Part shown: one piece after another, positions 1-5,579 of the stretch | Layout: every line of letters begins with the position of its first letter | How positions within the stretch are numbered: position 1 is the first letter of the stretch | Assembly: GCA_023250495.1 (NCBI GenBank) | Contig: JAHFAP010000198.1 | Coordinates: forward strand, 1 to 6,168 | Direction: 5' to 3' | Source: Deltaproteobacteria bacterium | GTDB lineage: Bacteria > Desulfobacterota > Binatia > UBA9968 | Length of the DNA stretch: 6,168 nucleotides | The notes under the pieces: model-generated | What the model was told of the DNA's origin: nothing | Databases searched by the model: none | What the model saw: the letters and a program-made list of their open reading frames with translations, nothing else | Made by a program: the position numbers and the translations under genes

Positions 1-331
1 GGCTCGGCTTTGAGGAGTTCCTCCCCGCTCATCCCGATTTCTCTTCCCTGACGCACCACCAGGTCCACGTGGCCTACGGCGGAGTGCTCGTCTTCCACCA
101 ACTCTTCGTATTCATGCGCGAGAATCCGCTGCTTCACGTCGAACTCCGGACAGTTGGCGCAACCTGGGGCCAGTAGTTCCGCCTCTGGCGGACGTAGATC
201 CCGAGCTGCGCGAGGTACAGCCTGGCCCGCTCCGGCGTCACCTTCGTCGAATAGAACTGCGCCATCTCAGGAGAGAGAAAAAGCTCTCTCACCAGCGCGC
301 CCAGTTTCTCCCTCCATTGTTCCGCCTTCAT
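1..331 (-). CDS. Heme-oxygenase-like diiron (TenA/PqqC-like, iron-containing redox enzyme) family protein; partial at window edge and frameshifted
   Basis: The ATG at 331-329 is fixed by a strong ribosome binding site, GAAGGAGG at 346-339, 7 nt upstream. The first 60 codons (to about 153) give a helical N-terminus with PEMAQFYSTKVTPERARLYL and YVRQRRNYWP, typical of the all-helical heme-oxygenase-like fold. The frame then hits a stop at 136-134. Moving by one base near 152-157 (CCA-ACT instead of the expected CCA-AAC-TGT) restores a 50-codon frame to the window edge. It contains CPEFDVKQRILAHEYEELVE and then DEHSAVGHVDLV, whose Glu/His-rich helix would supply metal ligands in this family. Conservation on both sides of the shift argues for one gene with a one-base loss, either a real mutation or a sequencing error. 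As printed, the product would be only about 65 residues. The family includes PqqC, TenA and non-heme diiron oxidases; the substrate here is unknown. It lies 70 bp downstream of the glycosyltransferase gene and probably shares its transcript. Confidence 0.75.
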
Positions 332-338
332 GAACGAA

Positions 339-346
339 CCTCCTTC
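339..346 (-). promoter_or_regulatory. Ribosome binding site for the heme-oxygenase-like gene
   Basis: GAAGGAGG on the minus strand, 7 nt before the ATG at 331. It is a near-perfect Shine-Dalgarno sequence. It rules out starts further upstream in the same open frame, which otherwise runs back into the glycosyltransferase gene as far as 886. The 70-bp gap 332-401 holds nothing else that I can recognise: no hairpin with a T-run and no clear promoter. Confidence 0.75.
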
Positions 347-401
347 TCGAAAAGCTTTGCGTTCAGCCTCAAATAAAACCTGAGCCGTCACGAGAACGAT
401 T

Positions 402-1565
402 TCAAGTCGGTTTCTTAGCGTCTTCCTGTAATGGCTGACGGGCTGCAAGAGGAAGCGATCCATCTTCAAGCGATAGTCCTCGCCGAGAGGCACCAGGGAT
501 ATCAGACAATTCTTCAAGACAAACTTTGAGGACTTCTCCAACCGTGACGCCCCCGGCTTGATGAACGATTCTCCCGAGACTTGGAGGAGGGCCCCAGTGG
601 CGATATTCGCCCATTTGGAAAATGATGACTGGCCGCACTCCCACCGCGCAAGCCAAATGCATCGGACCGCCAGCGCTAGTGACAAACAAATCGCAGCGCG
701 ACACCATGGCGGCAAAAATCCGCGGCGAAGGCTCGTAGAACACAGGAACGTCACGCTCCAAACTCCTCCTGAAAAAACCGAGGAGATTTTTCTCTTCCGG
801 ACCGACAAAGACAGCGATCCTTGCCCCCTGCGCCTGAAGGGCTGCAACGAGTTGTAAGAAACACTGCGCGGGCCATCTTCTGCCAAGTCTTATCCTGCCG
901 CCGACAAAGACCCCAACAATCGGACCATCGCCTTGCCTGACCGCTGCCTCTATGCTCCTTCTCCCCTCCGATTTTTCTTCAGGAGATAAAGCCAACGAGG
1001 GGAAGACCTCGTGGGATTGCAAGCCCAAAGCGGCAACAAGAGCCGGCAGGGTTCGGTATTTGTTTCTGTCGGGCAGCCTGGGCAGCCGAATATTGAGCCA
1101 ACGGTCCCTCCTTCCCCGAAGCCCGACGCGAAGGCGAGCCCCGGAAAATCCCACGATGAACGATCCCATCGCTGTCTTGGAACAGCTCACATCAACCGCC
1201 AGGTCATAGCCAACGGATCGGAGCTGCTTAATGAGGCAAAGATAGGCCCACGAGGCGTCCGGGAAGCGGCGAGTGATCTGATAGTGGTGGTCAATGGGCA
1301 GGTTCTGAAAAAGTATCTTGGCTACGGACGGTCCGACAAAGTCGATCCTTGCGTGGGGAAAATTTCTCCGGAACAGGGATATGGCCGGGGTCGCGAGGAT
1401 GGAATCACCCAGACGGAAAGTCGCGCGCACCAGCAAGATTTTCCCGATCGGCTCTTGATGAAGATCCACCTGCGCATCCGCCGATCTCACCGTAACTAAA
1501 CTCAAGACCCACATGGCGAGTCTGTTGATCTTTTTGTTCAGCCGATAATGAAAAGGAAGTTTCAT
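402..1565 (-). CDS. Glycosyltransferase family 9 (ADP-heptose:LPS heptosyltransferase-like)
   Basis: Predicted GT-B fold sugar transferase of family 9, which moves heptose or a related sugar onto lipopolysaccharide core or another surface glycan at the cytoplasmic face of the inner membrane. I count 387 residues from the ATG at 1565; a TTG two codons upstream (1571) is possible. The ATG is preferred because GAAGG sits 6 nt before it. The N-domain has KILLVRATFRLGDSILATPA (about residues 42-61), matching the family's GD-x(4)-TPA loop with the conserved Asp near 54. The C-domain has GVFVGGRIRLGRRWP (about 218-232) in place of the usual nucleotide-sugar-binding K-x-WP loop, and DLFVTSAGGPMHLACAVG (about 292-309). 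In most relatives the last motif reads ND(S/T)GPMHLA, so here the Asp is Ala. About 40 residues precede the first strand, and a charged tail of about 35 residues follows the fold. It is first in a minus-strand unit with the gene at 1-331. The acceptor and exact sugar cannot be read from sequence. Confidence 0.9.
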   Translation of the reverse strand: MKLPFHYRLNKKINRLAMWVLSLVTVRSADAQVDLHQEPIGKILLVRATFRLGDSILATPAISLFRRNFPHARIDFVGPSVAKILFQNLPIDHHYQITRRFPDASWAYLCLIKQLRSVGYDLAVDVSCSKTAMGSFIVGFSGARLRVGLRGRRDRWLNIRLPRLPDRNKYRTLPALVAALGLQSHEVFPSLALSPEEKSEGRRSIEAAVRQGDGPIVGVFVGGRIRLGRRWPAQCFLQLVAALQAQGARIAVFVGPEEKNLLGFFRRSLERDVPVFYEPSPRIFAAMVSRCDLFVTSAGGPMHLACAVGVRPVIIFQMGEYRHWGPPPSLGRIVHQAGGVTVGEVLKVCLEELSDIPGASRRGLSLEDGSLPLAARQPLQEDAKKPT

Positions 1566-1673
1566 CTCCAACCTTCATTTACCGCCGTCGGCTTGATCTG
1601 CCTACATCGTTCCCCAGTGGGCAAGTAGAATGGCCGCAATCGAGGCCGGCGCGAAACTATGGACCATGAGCGC

Positions 1674-1702
1674 ACTATAGATTTTGAGGAAAATTGTGTC
1701 AA
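1674..1702 (-). promoter_or_regulatory. Sigma70-type promoter for the glycosyltransferase gene
   Basis: On the minus strand, TTGACA (1702-1697, perfect -35) is followed by a 17-nt spacer and TATAGT (1679-1674, five of six for -10). The predicted start of transcription is near 1667, leaving a leader of about 100 nt before the ATG at 1565. It is the best promoter match in the window. A short palindrome, ATGGACCAT (1659-1667), lies at the predicted transcription start, but its 4-bp arms are too short to call an operator. Confidence 0.75.
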
Positions 1703-1713
1703 ATCCCTCGGGG

Positions 1714-1742
1714 TTGCCTTGACCGCTGCAATGCCGTAGATT
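1714..1742 (+). promoter_or_regulatory. Possible promoter for the solute-binding-protein gene
   Basis: TTGCCT (1714-1719) and TAGATT (1737-1742), each four of six to consensus, are separated by 17 nt. Transcription would begin near 1749, which is the GTG start of the downstream gene. That fits the absence of any clear Shine-Dalgarno sequence there and allows a leaderless message. The match is weak. The rest of the divergent gap 1566-1748 holds the minus-strand promoter and no recognisable gene. Confidence 0.3.
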
Positions 1743-1748
1743 TTCCCT

Positions 1749-2732
1749 GTGAAGCGAATGCGCCTCCCCTTCTTTTGGCTTTTGCTCCTATCCATTTTCC
1801 TTTCTGACGCGGAGCTTCATGCGCAGCCAGCCGCCAGAAAGGTCAGGATGGGCATCCAATCGACGAACATCGGTTTTCTGCCTTTCCACGTGGCCTATCA
1901 CAAGGGTTTCTACCGGGAACAGGGGATCGACCTGGAGACGATCTTCATGTCCACCCCGGCCGTCAACACCGCCTTCCTGCGCGGCGATCTCGACTACAGC
2001 GCGGCCGTCAACGGCATCATTCAGACCACCGTGCGCGGCGCGGCGCTCAAAGTCCTGGCGTGCGTGGTGGAGCGTCCGCTTCAGTCTTTCATCGCTAGAA
2101 AGGAGATCCGGGAGCCGCGCGATCTCAAAGGAAAAAAAATCGCCGGCAGCACTGCGGGCGGGACCGCGACCGTGATGGCGGAGATGGCGCTCAAGCACTT
2201 CGGCCTGGAGCCGGGCCGCGATGTGACGGTGATCCCGCTGGGAGGAAACCGGCTGACCGCGCTGGAGTCCGGCGTGGTGGACGCCGCTCTCCTCGGCGTG
2301 CCGGAAAACATCATCGCTCTGGACAAGGGCTACAACGAGATTCTCTTCATGGGAGATGTCGTCAATTTTCCCCAGAACGGCTTCGGCGCGTCGGTCAAAA
2401 AGATCCAGGAGAGCCCGGACGAGGTCTACGGCATGGTCCGGGCGACGCTGCGGGGATTGGTTTTCAGCCTGGATCCGCGCAACCGCGAAGAGGTGATCAA
2501 CATCATCATGAAGCAGTGGAAGCTTGCGGACCGCAGGCTCGCAAGCGAGATGCTCCGGTACTTTGGCCGCGGCGTGACCCGGGATGCGTCAGTCAGCCCC
2601 GAGGGGATTCAGCTCATCATCGACCTGGCGCGGAAAGATGCGAAAATCTCCCAGCCATTCACTGTCGCCCAGGTCGTCGATTTCACCTTCCTCGAAAAGG
2701 CCCGACGCGACCTCAACCTGCCGAGGCAATAA
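1749..2732 (+). CDS. ABC transporter solute-binding protein, NMT1/THI5-like (SsuA/TauA-type)
   Basis: Predicted periplasmic binding protein of a nitrate/sulfonate/taurine/pyrimidine-precursor type ABC importer, 327 residues. The N-terminus is a Sec signal peptide: basic MKRMR, hydrophobic core about 7-18, and likely cleavage after LHA at residue 25. The mature part opens with KVRMGIQSTNIGFLPFHVAY, then KGFYREQGIDLE (about 52-63), the usual first-lobe signature. DLKGKKIAGSTAGGT (about 125-139) is the family's ligand-loop region, and the length is normal. The start is the GTG at 1749 or the ATG at 1758; a TAG at 1737 bars anything further upstream, and neither start has a good ribosome binding site. 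No permease or ATPase gene is in the window, so it is an orphan here; such orphans are common in lineages with many of these paralogues. The hydrolase gene follows after 46 bp and is probably co-transcribed, suggesting that its substrate is what this protein binds. The ligand cannot be told from sequence. Confidence 0.9.
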   Translation: MKRMRLPFFWLLLLSIFLSDAELHAQPAARKVRMGIQSTNIGFLPFHVAYHKGFYREQGIDLETIFMSTPAVNTAFLRGDLDYSAAVNGIIQTTVRGAALKVLACVVERPLQSFIARKEIREPRDLKGKKIAGSTAGGTATVMAEMALKHFGLEPGRDVTVIPLGGNRLTALESGVVDAALLGVPENIIALDKGYNEILFMGDVVNFPQNGFGASVKKIQESPDEVYGMVRATLRGLVFSLDPRNREEVINIIMKQWKLADRRLASEMLRYFGRGVTRDASVSPEGIQLIIDLARKDAKISQPFTVAQVVDFTFLEKARRDLNLPRQ

Positions 2733-2778
2733 AAATGGTATTTTCTCTGCTAAATTTGGATTAGAAAGGAAACCGAAG

Positions 2779-3321
2779 ATGCCCAACAGACCTAAACCCG
2801 TAGAGGTTACTGTGGATCCAAAGACGACAGCGCTATTGGTCTTGGATCTGAACGCCAGATGTGAAAACCCGGAGGAGCGGTGCCACAAGCTGGTCGAGCC
2901 GGTGGCGAAATTCCTGGACCGCGCCCGGCAGGCGCGCGTCTTCATCGTCTATACGGCCGCCGACCGCTACAAGGGCACGCCTGAAGAGAGGATGCCGCAC
3001 GCCTTCAAGCAGCAGAGCGATGAGCCGGTCCTTTTCCCGCCCGCCTTCGACAAGTTCTATAGCGGAGAGCTGCAGCCCTTGTTGCAGCAGAAAGGCATCA
3101 AGAGCGTGATCGTCTGCGGCGCTTCGAGCAACCAGGCGGTCATGTATACGGCCACCGCGGCTGCGAGACCGTTCGGATACGATGTCGTGATCCCTGTTGA
3201 CGGGCTGATCGCGCGCGGCGAGTACGAGCACGAGTTCACCCTGCACCAGTTCACGATCCTGCCCGGAGGGGCCGCGCAGAAATTTAAGATCACCGAGTTC
3301 GACAAGATCCGGTTTGGCTAA
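2779..3321 (+). CDS. Isochorismatase-fold (cysteine hydrolase family) protein with Ala at the nucleophile position
   Basis: A 180-residue protein, normal for the isochorismatase-like hydrolases (amidases, nicotinamidases, isochorismatases). The ATG at 2779 has AAAGGA (2765-2770) 8 nt upstream. The open frame continues upstream into the preceding gene, but that part is out of frame with it and has no signal. Recognisable elements are the strand TALLVLDLNAR with the first catalytic Asp (D23), the lysine of the triad in FDKFYSGEL (K92), and IKSVIVCGASSNQAVMYTAT (about 107-126). The last stretch aligns with the family signature G-x-x-T-x-x-C-V, placing Ala120 where the nucleophilic Cys normally stands; Cys113 lies just before the motif. 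Amidase-type chemistry through a thioester is therefore unlikely. True isochorismatases (EntB, PhzD) also lack this Cys, having Gly, so a water-based hydrolysis or a non-catalytic role is possible. It follows the binding-protein gene by 46 bp and converges on the gene at 3336-4058 with a 14-bp gap and no visible terminator. Confidence 0.88.
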   Translation: MPNRPKPVEVTVDPKTTALLVLDLNARCENPEERCHKLVEPVAKFLDRARQARVFIVYTAADRYKGTPEERMPHAFKQQSDEPVLFPPAFDKFYSGELQPLLQQKGIKSVIVCGASSNQAVMYTATAAARPFGYDVVIPVDGLIARGEYEHEFTLHQFTILPGGAAQKFKITEFDKIRFG

Positions 3322-3335
3322 CAACCTGGCCTTTA

Positions 3336-4058
3336 TCACGACAGCGACGCGAGCAGCTTGCCGTACCCTGAGATCTCTTGCCTGATGCGGAGGCGGTGAA
3401 GCGCGTACCAGATGTTGCACAGGCTGCTGCTCAGAGCCGGCTTTCCGGTCTCCTGCTCCAGCAGAGAGATGACGCCCGCCGTGGGCCAGCGGTTGCAGGG
3501 GAGAAAAATCCCGTCCGCCTCCGGAGCAGCGAAATAGACTTTTTTGGCGATCTTGTAAGCCGCGTGCTCGGGCTGATCGCCGAGCGCCGAATTCAGCTCG
3601 ATGCCCAGCCCCTCGGCCCTCAGAACCTCAAAGCCGGAAGCGGTCAAAAAATCGGCCACCCGCTTCGTGAGCTGATCCGGATAGGGCGTGGCCACCACAA
3701 CTTTTTTAATGCCCATGTGCTTCAGCGCCTCAACTTCGCAGGTCATGCCTGCCGCCACAGGTACCCCGACTTTGGCTTCCAGCCTGGCGGCGATCTCCCG
3801 GTCGCTGCCGTGACCCAGGCGGGTGAAGAGCGGCGAACCGCCGAGGATGATGAATTCAGCGCCGGTCTCGGCGAGATCGACCGTCGCCTCCTCGAGCCTT
3901 TCGAGCTGCCTTTCGAGATGATCGTCCACCAGTCTGCGGATCGTCCCGGTGGTGTTCAGTAATAGAAATCCATCTCCGAGAATTCGATAGAACTCGTAGA
4001 CAAAGGTGTCGCCGCGCGACGGGGCAACATGGCCGATTTTCGCTCTCCAACCAATCAT
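3336..4058 (-). CDS. Arylmalonate decarboxylase/maleate isomerase-like protein (Asp/Glu racemase superfamily)
   Basis: A 240-residue cytoplasmic protein, the usual size for arylmalonate decarboxylase (AMDase) and maleate isomerase. The ATG at 4058 has GGAGG (4068-4064) 5 nt upstream. The N-lobe starts MIGWRAKIGHVAPSRGDTF, and the first active-site loop is EFIILGGSPLFTRLG (about 68-82), with Gly-Gly-Ser where maleate isomerases and racemases carry their first Cys. Then come TCEVEALKHMGIKKVVVATP (about 106-125), the family's conserved helix-strand, and IFLPCNRWPTAGVISLLEQE (about 184-203) with the second-lobe Cys188. KPALSSSLCNIWYALHRLR closes the fold, matching the family's PV-x-SSN-x-x-x-W region. 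One Cys in the second lobe and Gly in the first is the arrangement of AMDase, a cofactor-free decarboxylase, rather than of two-Cys isomerases. It stands alone on this strand, facing the binding-protein/hydrolase pair. Substrate unknown; related proteins are often labelled Asp/Glu racemase or maleate cis-trans isomerase. Confidence 0.85.
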   Translation of the reverse strand: MIGWRAKIGHVAPSRGDTFVYEFYRILGDGFLLLNTTGTIRRLVDDHLERQLERLEEATVDLAETGAEFIILGGSPLFTRLGHGSDREIAARLEAKVGVPVAAGMTCEVEALKHMGIKKVVVATPYPDQLTKRVADFLTASGFEVLRAEGLGIELNSALGDQPEHAAYKIAKKVYFAAPEADGIFLPCNRWPTAGVISLLEQETGKPALSSSLCNIWYALHRLRIRQEISGYGKLLASLS

Positions 4059-4128
4059 CTTCTCCTCCCAGGCGACCGGATTTATGAAACCACGTCTTCT
4101 TTATCGAGCCGGCTGAACGTGCGATTAG

Positions 4129-4155
4129 TTAATAGAGAAGGGCGCCAGCCGTCAA
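4129..4155 (-). promoter_or_regulatory. Possible promoter for the AMDase-like gene
   Basis: On the minus strand, TTGACG (4155-4150, five of six) and TATTAA (4134-4129, four of six) are separated by 15 nt, shorter than ideal. The leader would be about 65 nt and include the strong GGAGG at 4068-4064. It lies in the 180-bp divergent gap 4059-4238, in a locally AT-rich patch. Moderate to weak evidence. Confidence 0.35.
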
Positions 4156-4160
4156 GAGGC

Positions 4161-4184
4161 TAATGCCTTTTGCCCTTTGCATTA
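4161..4184. repeat. Short inverted repeat in the divergent intergenic gap
   Basis: TAATGC (4161-4166) is mirrored by GCATTA (4179-4184) with 12 nt between. It lies 55 bp before the exporter start and just upstream, on the minus strand, of the possible AMDase-like promoter. A dyad in this position could be a regulator's binding site, but 6-bp arms can arise by chance and no regulator gene is adjacent. Otherwise 4059-4238 contains no gene that I can recognise. Confidence 0.25.
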
Positions 4185-4238
4185 ACCGGGCTTTTACCGT
4201 AACACTCCTTTTAATTCTTCAATGATGGCCGGCAGCCT

Positions 4239-5465
4239 ATGCGAAACCTTTGGACCTTCAGAACGCTTCGCTCCCTGAGACATCGCAATTTCCGCCTGCT
4301 CTTGGAGGGCGCCCTGATTTCGAGCTCGGGGGATTTTATGCAGAGCGTCGCTCAGAGCTGGCTTGTGTGGGAACTCACCCGTTCCCCCTTTCTTCTCGGT
4401 GTGGTCGGATTCTTCGACACATTCCCGCGGCTGCTGATCGGCGCCGTGGGCGGAGCGATCGCGGATCGCTTCGACCGCAGACGAGTGCTGATGATCACTC
4501 AAGCGTTGTCCATGGTTCAGGCGGTTATTTATTGGCTTGCCGTCTATTTCAAAGTCATTCTTTTCTGGCACATCGCCGTTTTGGCTTTCTTTTTGGGAGC
4601 CGTGAACACGGTCAATCAAACGGCGCGCCAGTCCCTGGTCAACAGCATGGTTCCCCATGAAGAGTTGCTCAATGCCATCGGCCTTCAATCCTCCGTTTTC
4701 AATCTCTCAAAAGTTTTGGGACCGTCCGCGGGGGGGATCATCATCGCGCTCATCGGTATTTCCGGCTGCTTCCTTGTCAACGCCTTAAGCTTTCCGGCCC
4801 TCATCTTCAATCTTTACCTTATGGAGCTGCCTCCTTGGGAAGCGCGAATCCGCAAGCAAGGGTTGTGGGAGGATATCAAAGAGGGGTACGCCTATTTGAG
4901 GAGCAATCGACTTATTTTTTACATTGTTTCTCTTTCCTATGTCCTCGCCATGGCCGGGGCGCCTTATAACCGTTTCATCCCCATGTTTGCGACGAACATC
5001 TTGCACGTTGGACCTACGGGATTTGGACTCCTGATGGCCGCCCCAGGGTTTGGCGCGACCGGGGCGGCTTTATTTCTCGCCTCCCTAGGAAATCTCCGGC
5101 CGGGAATCGCTTGGATCTGCTCCTGTGTGCTGGGGTTTGCGCTCTTCCTCTTCTTGTTCGCCTTTTCTCACTCTTTCATATTCTCCTTGGCGCTCCTGGG
5201 CTTGGTCGGCTTTTGCCAAATCGCGGCCCGGGCGTCGTCAAACACGGCCATTCAAGCCGAGACGCCGCCCAATTTGTTAGGGCGGGTGCTGAGTCTCTTT
5301 TTTATGGACAGAGGATTATGGTCCCTGGGAGGACTGTTGATAGGCAGCGCCGCCTCAGTGATCGGAATCGACTGGACGTTTGCGGCATCCGCTTCGATCT
5401 GCGCCATCGCGGCCGGTGGTTTGCTCTTCGCTACGGGCAGACAACCTGCCAAAGCCACGCCATAG
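4239..5465 (+). CDS. MFS exporter, EntS/MFS_3-like (DHA3 type)
   Basis: Predicted 12-helix inner-membrane secondary transporter of 408 residues, the family's normal length. The N-terminus RSLRHRNFRLLLEGALISSS and MQSVAQSWLVWELTRSPFLL is the hallmark of the EntS/MacA-like proton-driven drug and siderophore exporters. The cytoplasmic loop GGAIADRFDRRRVL (about 71-84) is MFS motif A. The stretch TARQSLVNSMVPHEELLNAI (about 128-147) followed by LGPSAGG is the conserved helix 4-5 region. A central cytoplasmic loop (about 200-225) separates the two six-helix halves, and the C-half has QAETPPNLLGRVLSLFFM (about 339-356), also typical. The ATG at 4239 fits the family start, but no clear Shine-Dalgarno sequence precedes it. 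Substrate unknown; without siderophore or antibiotic genes nearby, a specific export role cannot be assigned. The DoxX-like gene follows after 114 bp but appears to have its own promoter. Confidence 0.9.
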   Translation: MRNLWTFRTLRSLRHRNFRLLLEGALISSSGDFMQSVAQSWLVWELTRSPFLLGVVGFFDTFPRLLIGAVGGAIADRFDRRRVLMITQALSMVQAVIYWLAVYFKVILFWHIAVLAFFLGAVNTVNQTARQSLVNSMVPHEELLNAIGLQSSVFNLSKVLGPSAGGIIIALIGISGCFLVNALSFPALIFNLYLMELPPWEARIRKQGLWEDIKEGYAYLRSNRLIFYIVSLSYVLAMAGAPYNRFIPMFATNILHVGPTGFGLLMAAPGFGATGAALFLASLGNLRPGIAWICSCVLGFALFLFLFAFSHSFIFSLALLGLVGFCQIAARASSNTAIQAETPPNLLGRVLSLFFMDRGLWSLGGLLIGSAASVIGIDWTFAASASICAIAAGGLLFATGRQPAKATP

Positions 5466-5467
5466 TC

Positions 5468-5482
5468 GCTGTCCTTGACAGC
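5468..5482. repeat. Perfect short hairpin just after the exporter stop codon
   Basis: GCTGTC (5468-5473), loop CTT, GACAGC (5477-5482): a perfect 6-bp stem with a 3-nt loop beginning 3 nt after the exporter's TAG. The following bases are AAAGAAG, not a T-run, so it is not a standard intrinsic terminator on the plus strand. The minus strand also lacks a T-run. The right arm overlaps the -35 box of the predicted promoter for the next gene. Confidence 0.45.
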
Positions 5483-5504
5483 AAAGAAGAGGGCCAGGTA
5501 ATAT
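5475..5504 (+). promoter_or_regulatory. Sigma70-type promoter for the DoxX-like gene
   Basis: TTGACA (5475-5480, perfect -35), an 18-nt spacer and TAATAT (5499-5504, four of six for -10). Transcription would start near 5511, leaving a leader of about 70 nt that ends with the strong ribosome binding site GGGGAGG (5567-5573), 6 nt before the ATG at 5580. This suggests the DoxX-like gene can be expressed independently of the exporter upstream. Confidence 0.55.
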
Positions 5505-5579
5505 CCGCGCACGCTCAGGTTTTTAGAAAGGCATACCAAAAGGAACACAGTTTATAACAGCAGACAGGGGAGGCGCTCT

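Noticed and set aside
332..886. Long minus-strand upstream extension of the heme-oxygenase-like frame to 886
   Set aside because: It overlaps the glycosyltransferase in another frame and reads as non-protein-like sequence; the strong ribosome binding site at 346-339 fixes the start at 331.
558..1499. Open plus-strand frames opposite the glycosyltransferase (558-857, 952-1209, 1011-1499)
   Set aside because: They show no family motifs, are low-complexity and rich in Arg/Ser, and lie opposite a well-supported gene.
1562..1795. 77-codon minus-strand frame whose stop overlaps the glycosyltransferase ATG (ATGA)
   Set aside because: The overlap looks like translational coupling, but the frame spans the strong promoter at 1702-1674, runs into the start of the opposite gene, and its protein shows no recognisable features.
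3322..3335. Terminator between the converging hydrolase and AMDase-like genes
   Set aside because: The 14-bp gap has no inverted repeat or T-run.
2833..3420. 195-codon minus-strand frame opposite the hydrolase gene
   Set aside because: It is antisense to a clear isochorismatase-fold gene, and its Arg/Leu/Val-rich composition is typical of a shadow of high-GC coding sequence.
3378..3962. 194-codon plus-strand frame opposite the AMDase-like gene
   Set aside because: It is a shadow frame; the minus-strand protein has clear family motifs and a strong ribosome binding site.
4177..4205. TTGCAT-17-TAACAC as a promoter for the exporter
   Set aside because: Each box matches consensus at only about three of six positions, which is not above chance.
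4194..4688. 164-codon minus-strand frame opposite the exporter start
   Set aside because: Its composition is charged and irregular with no motif; the plus-strand MFS signature is unambiguous.
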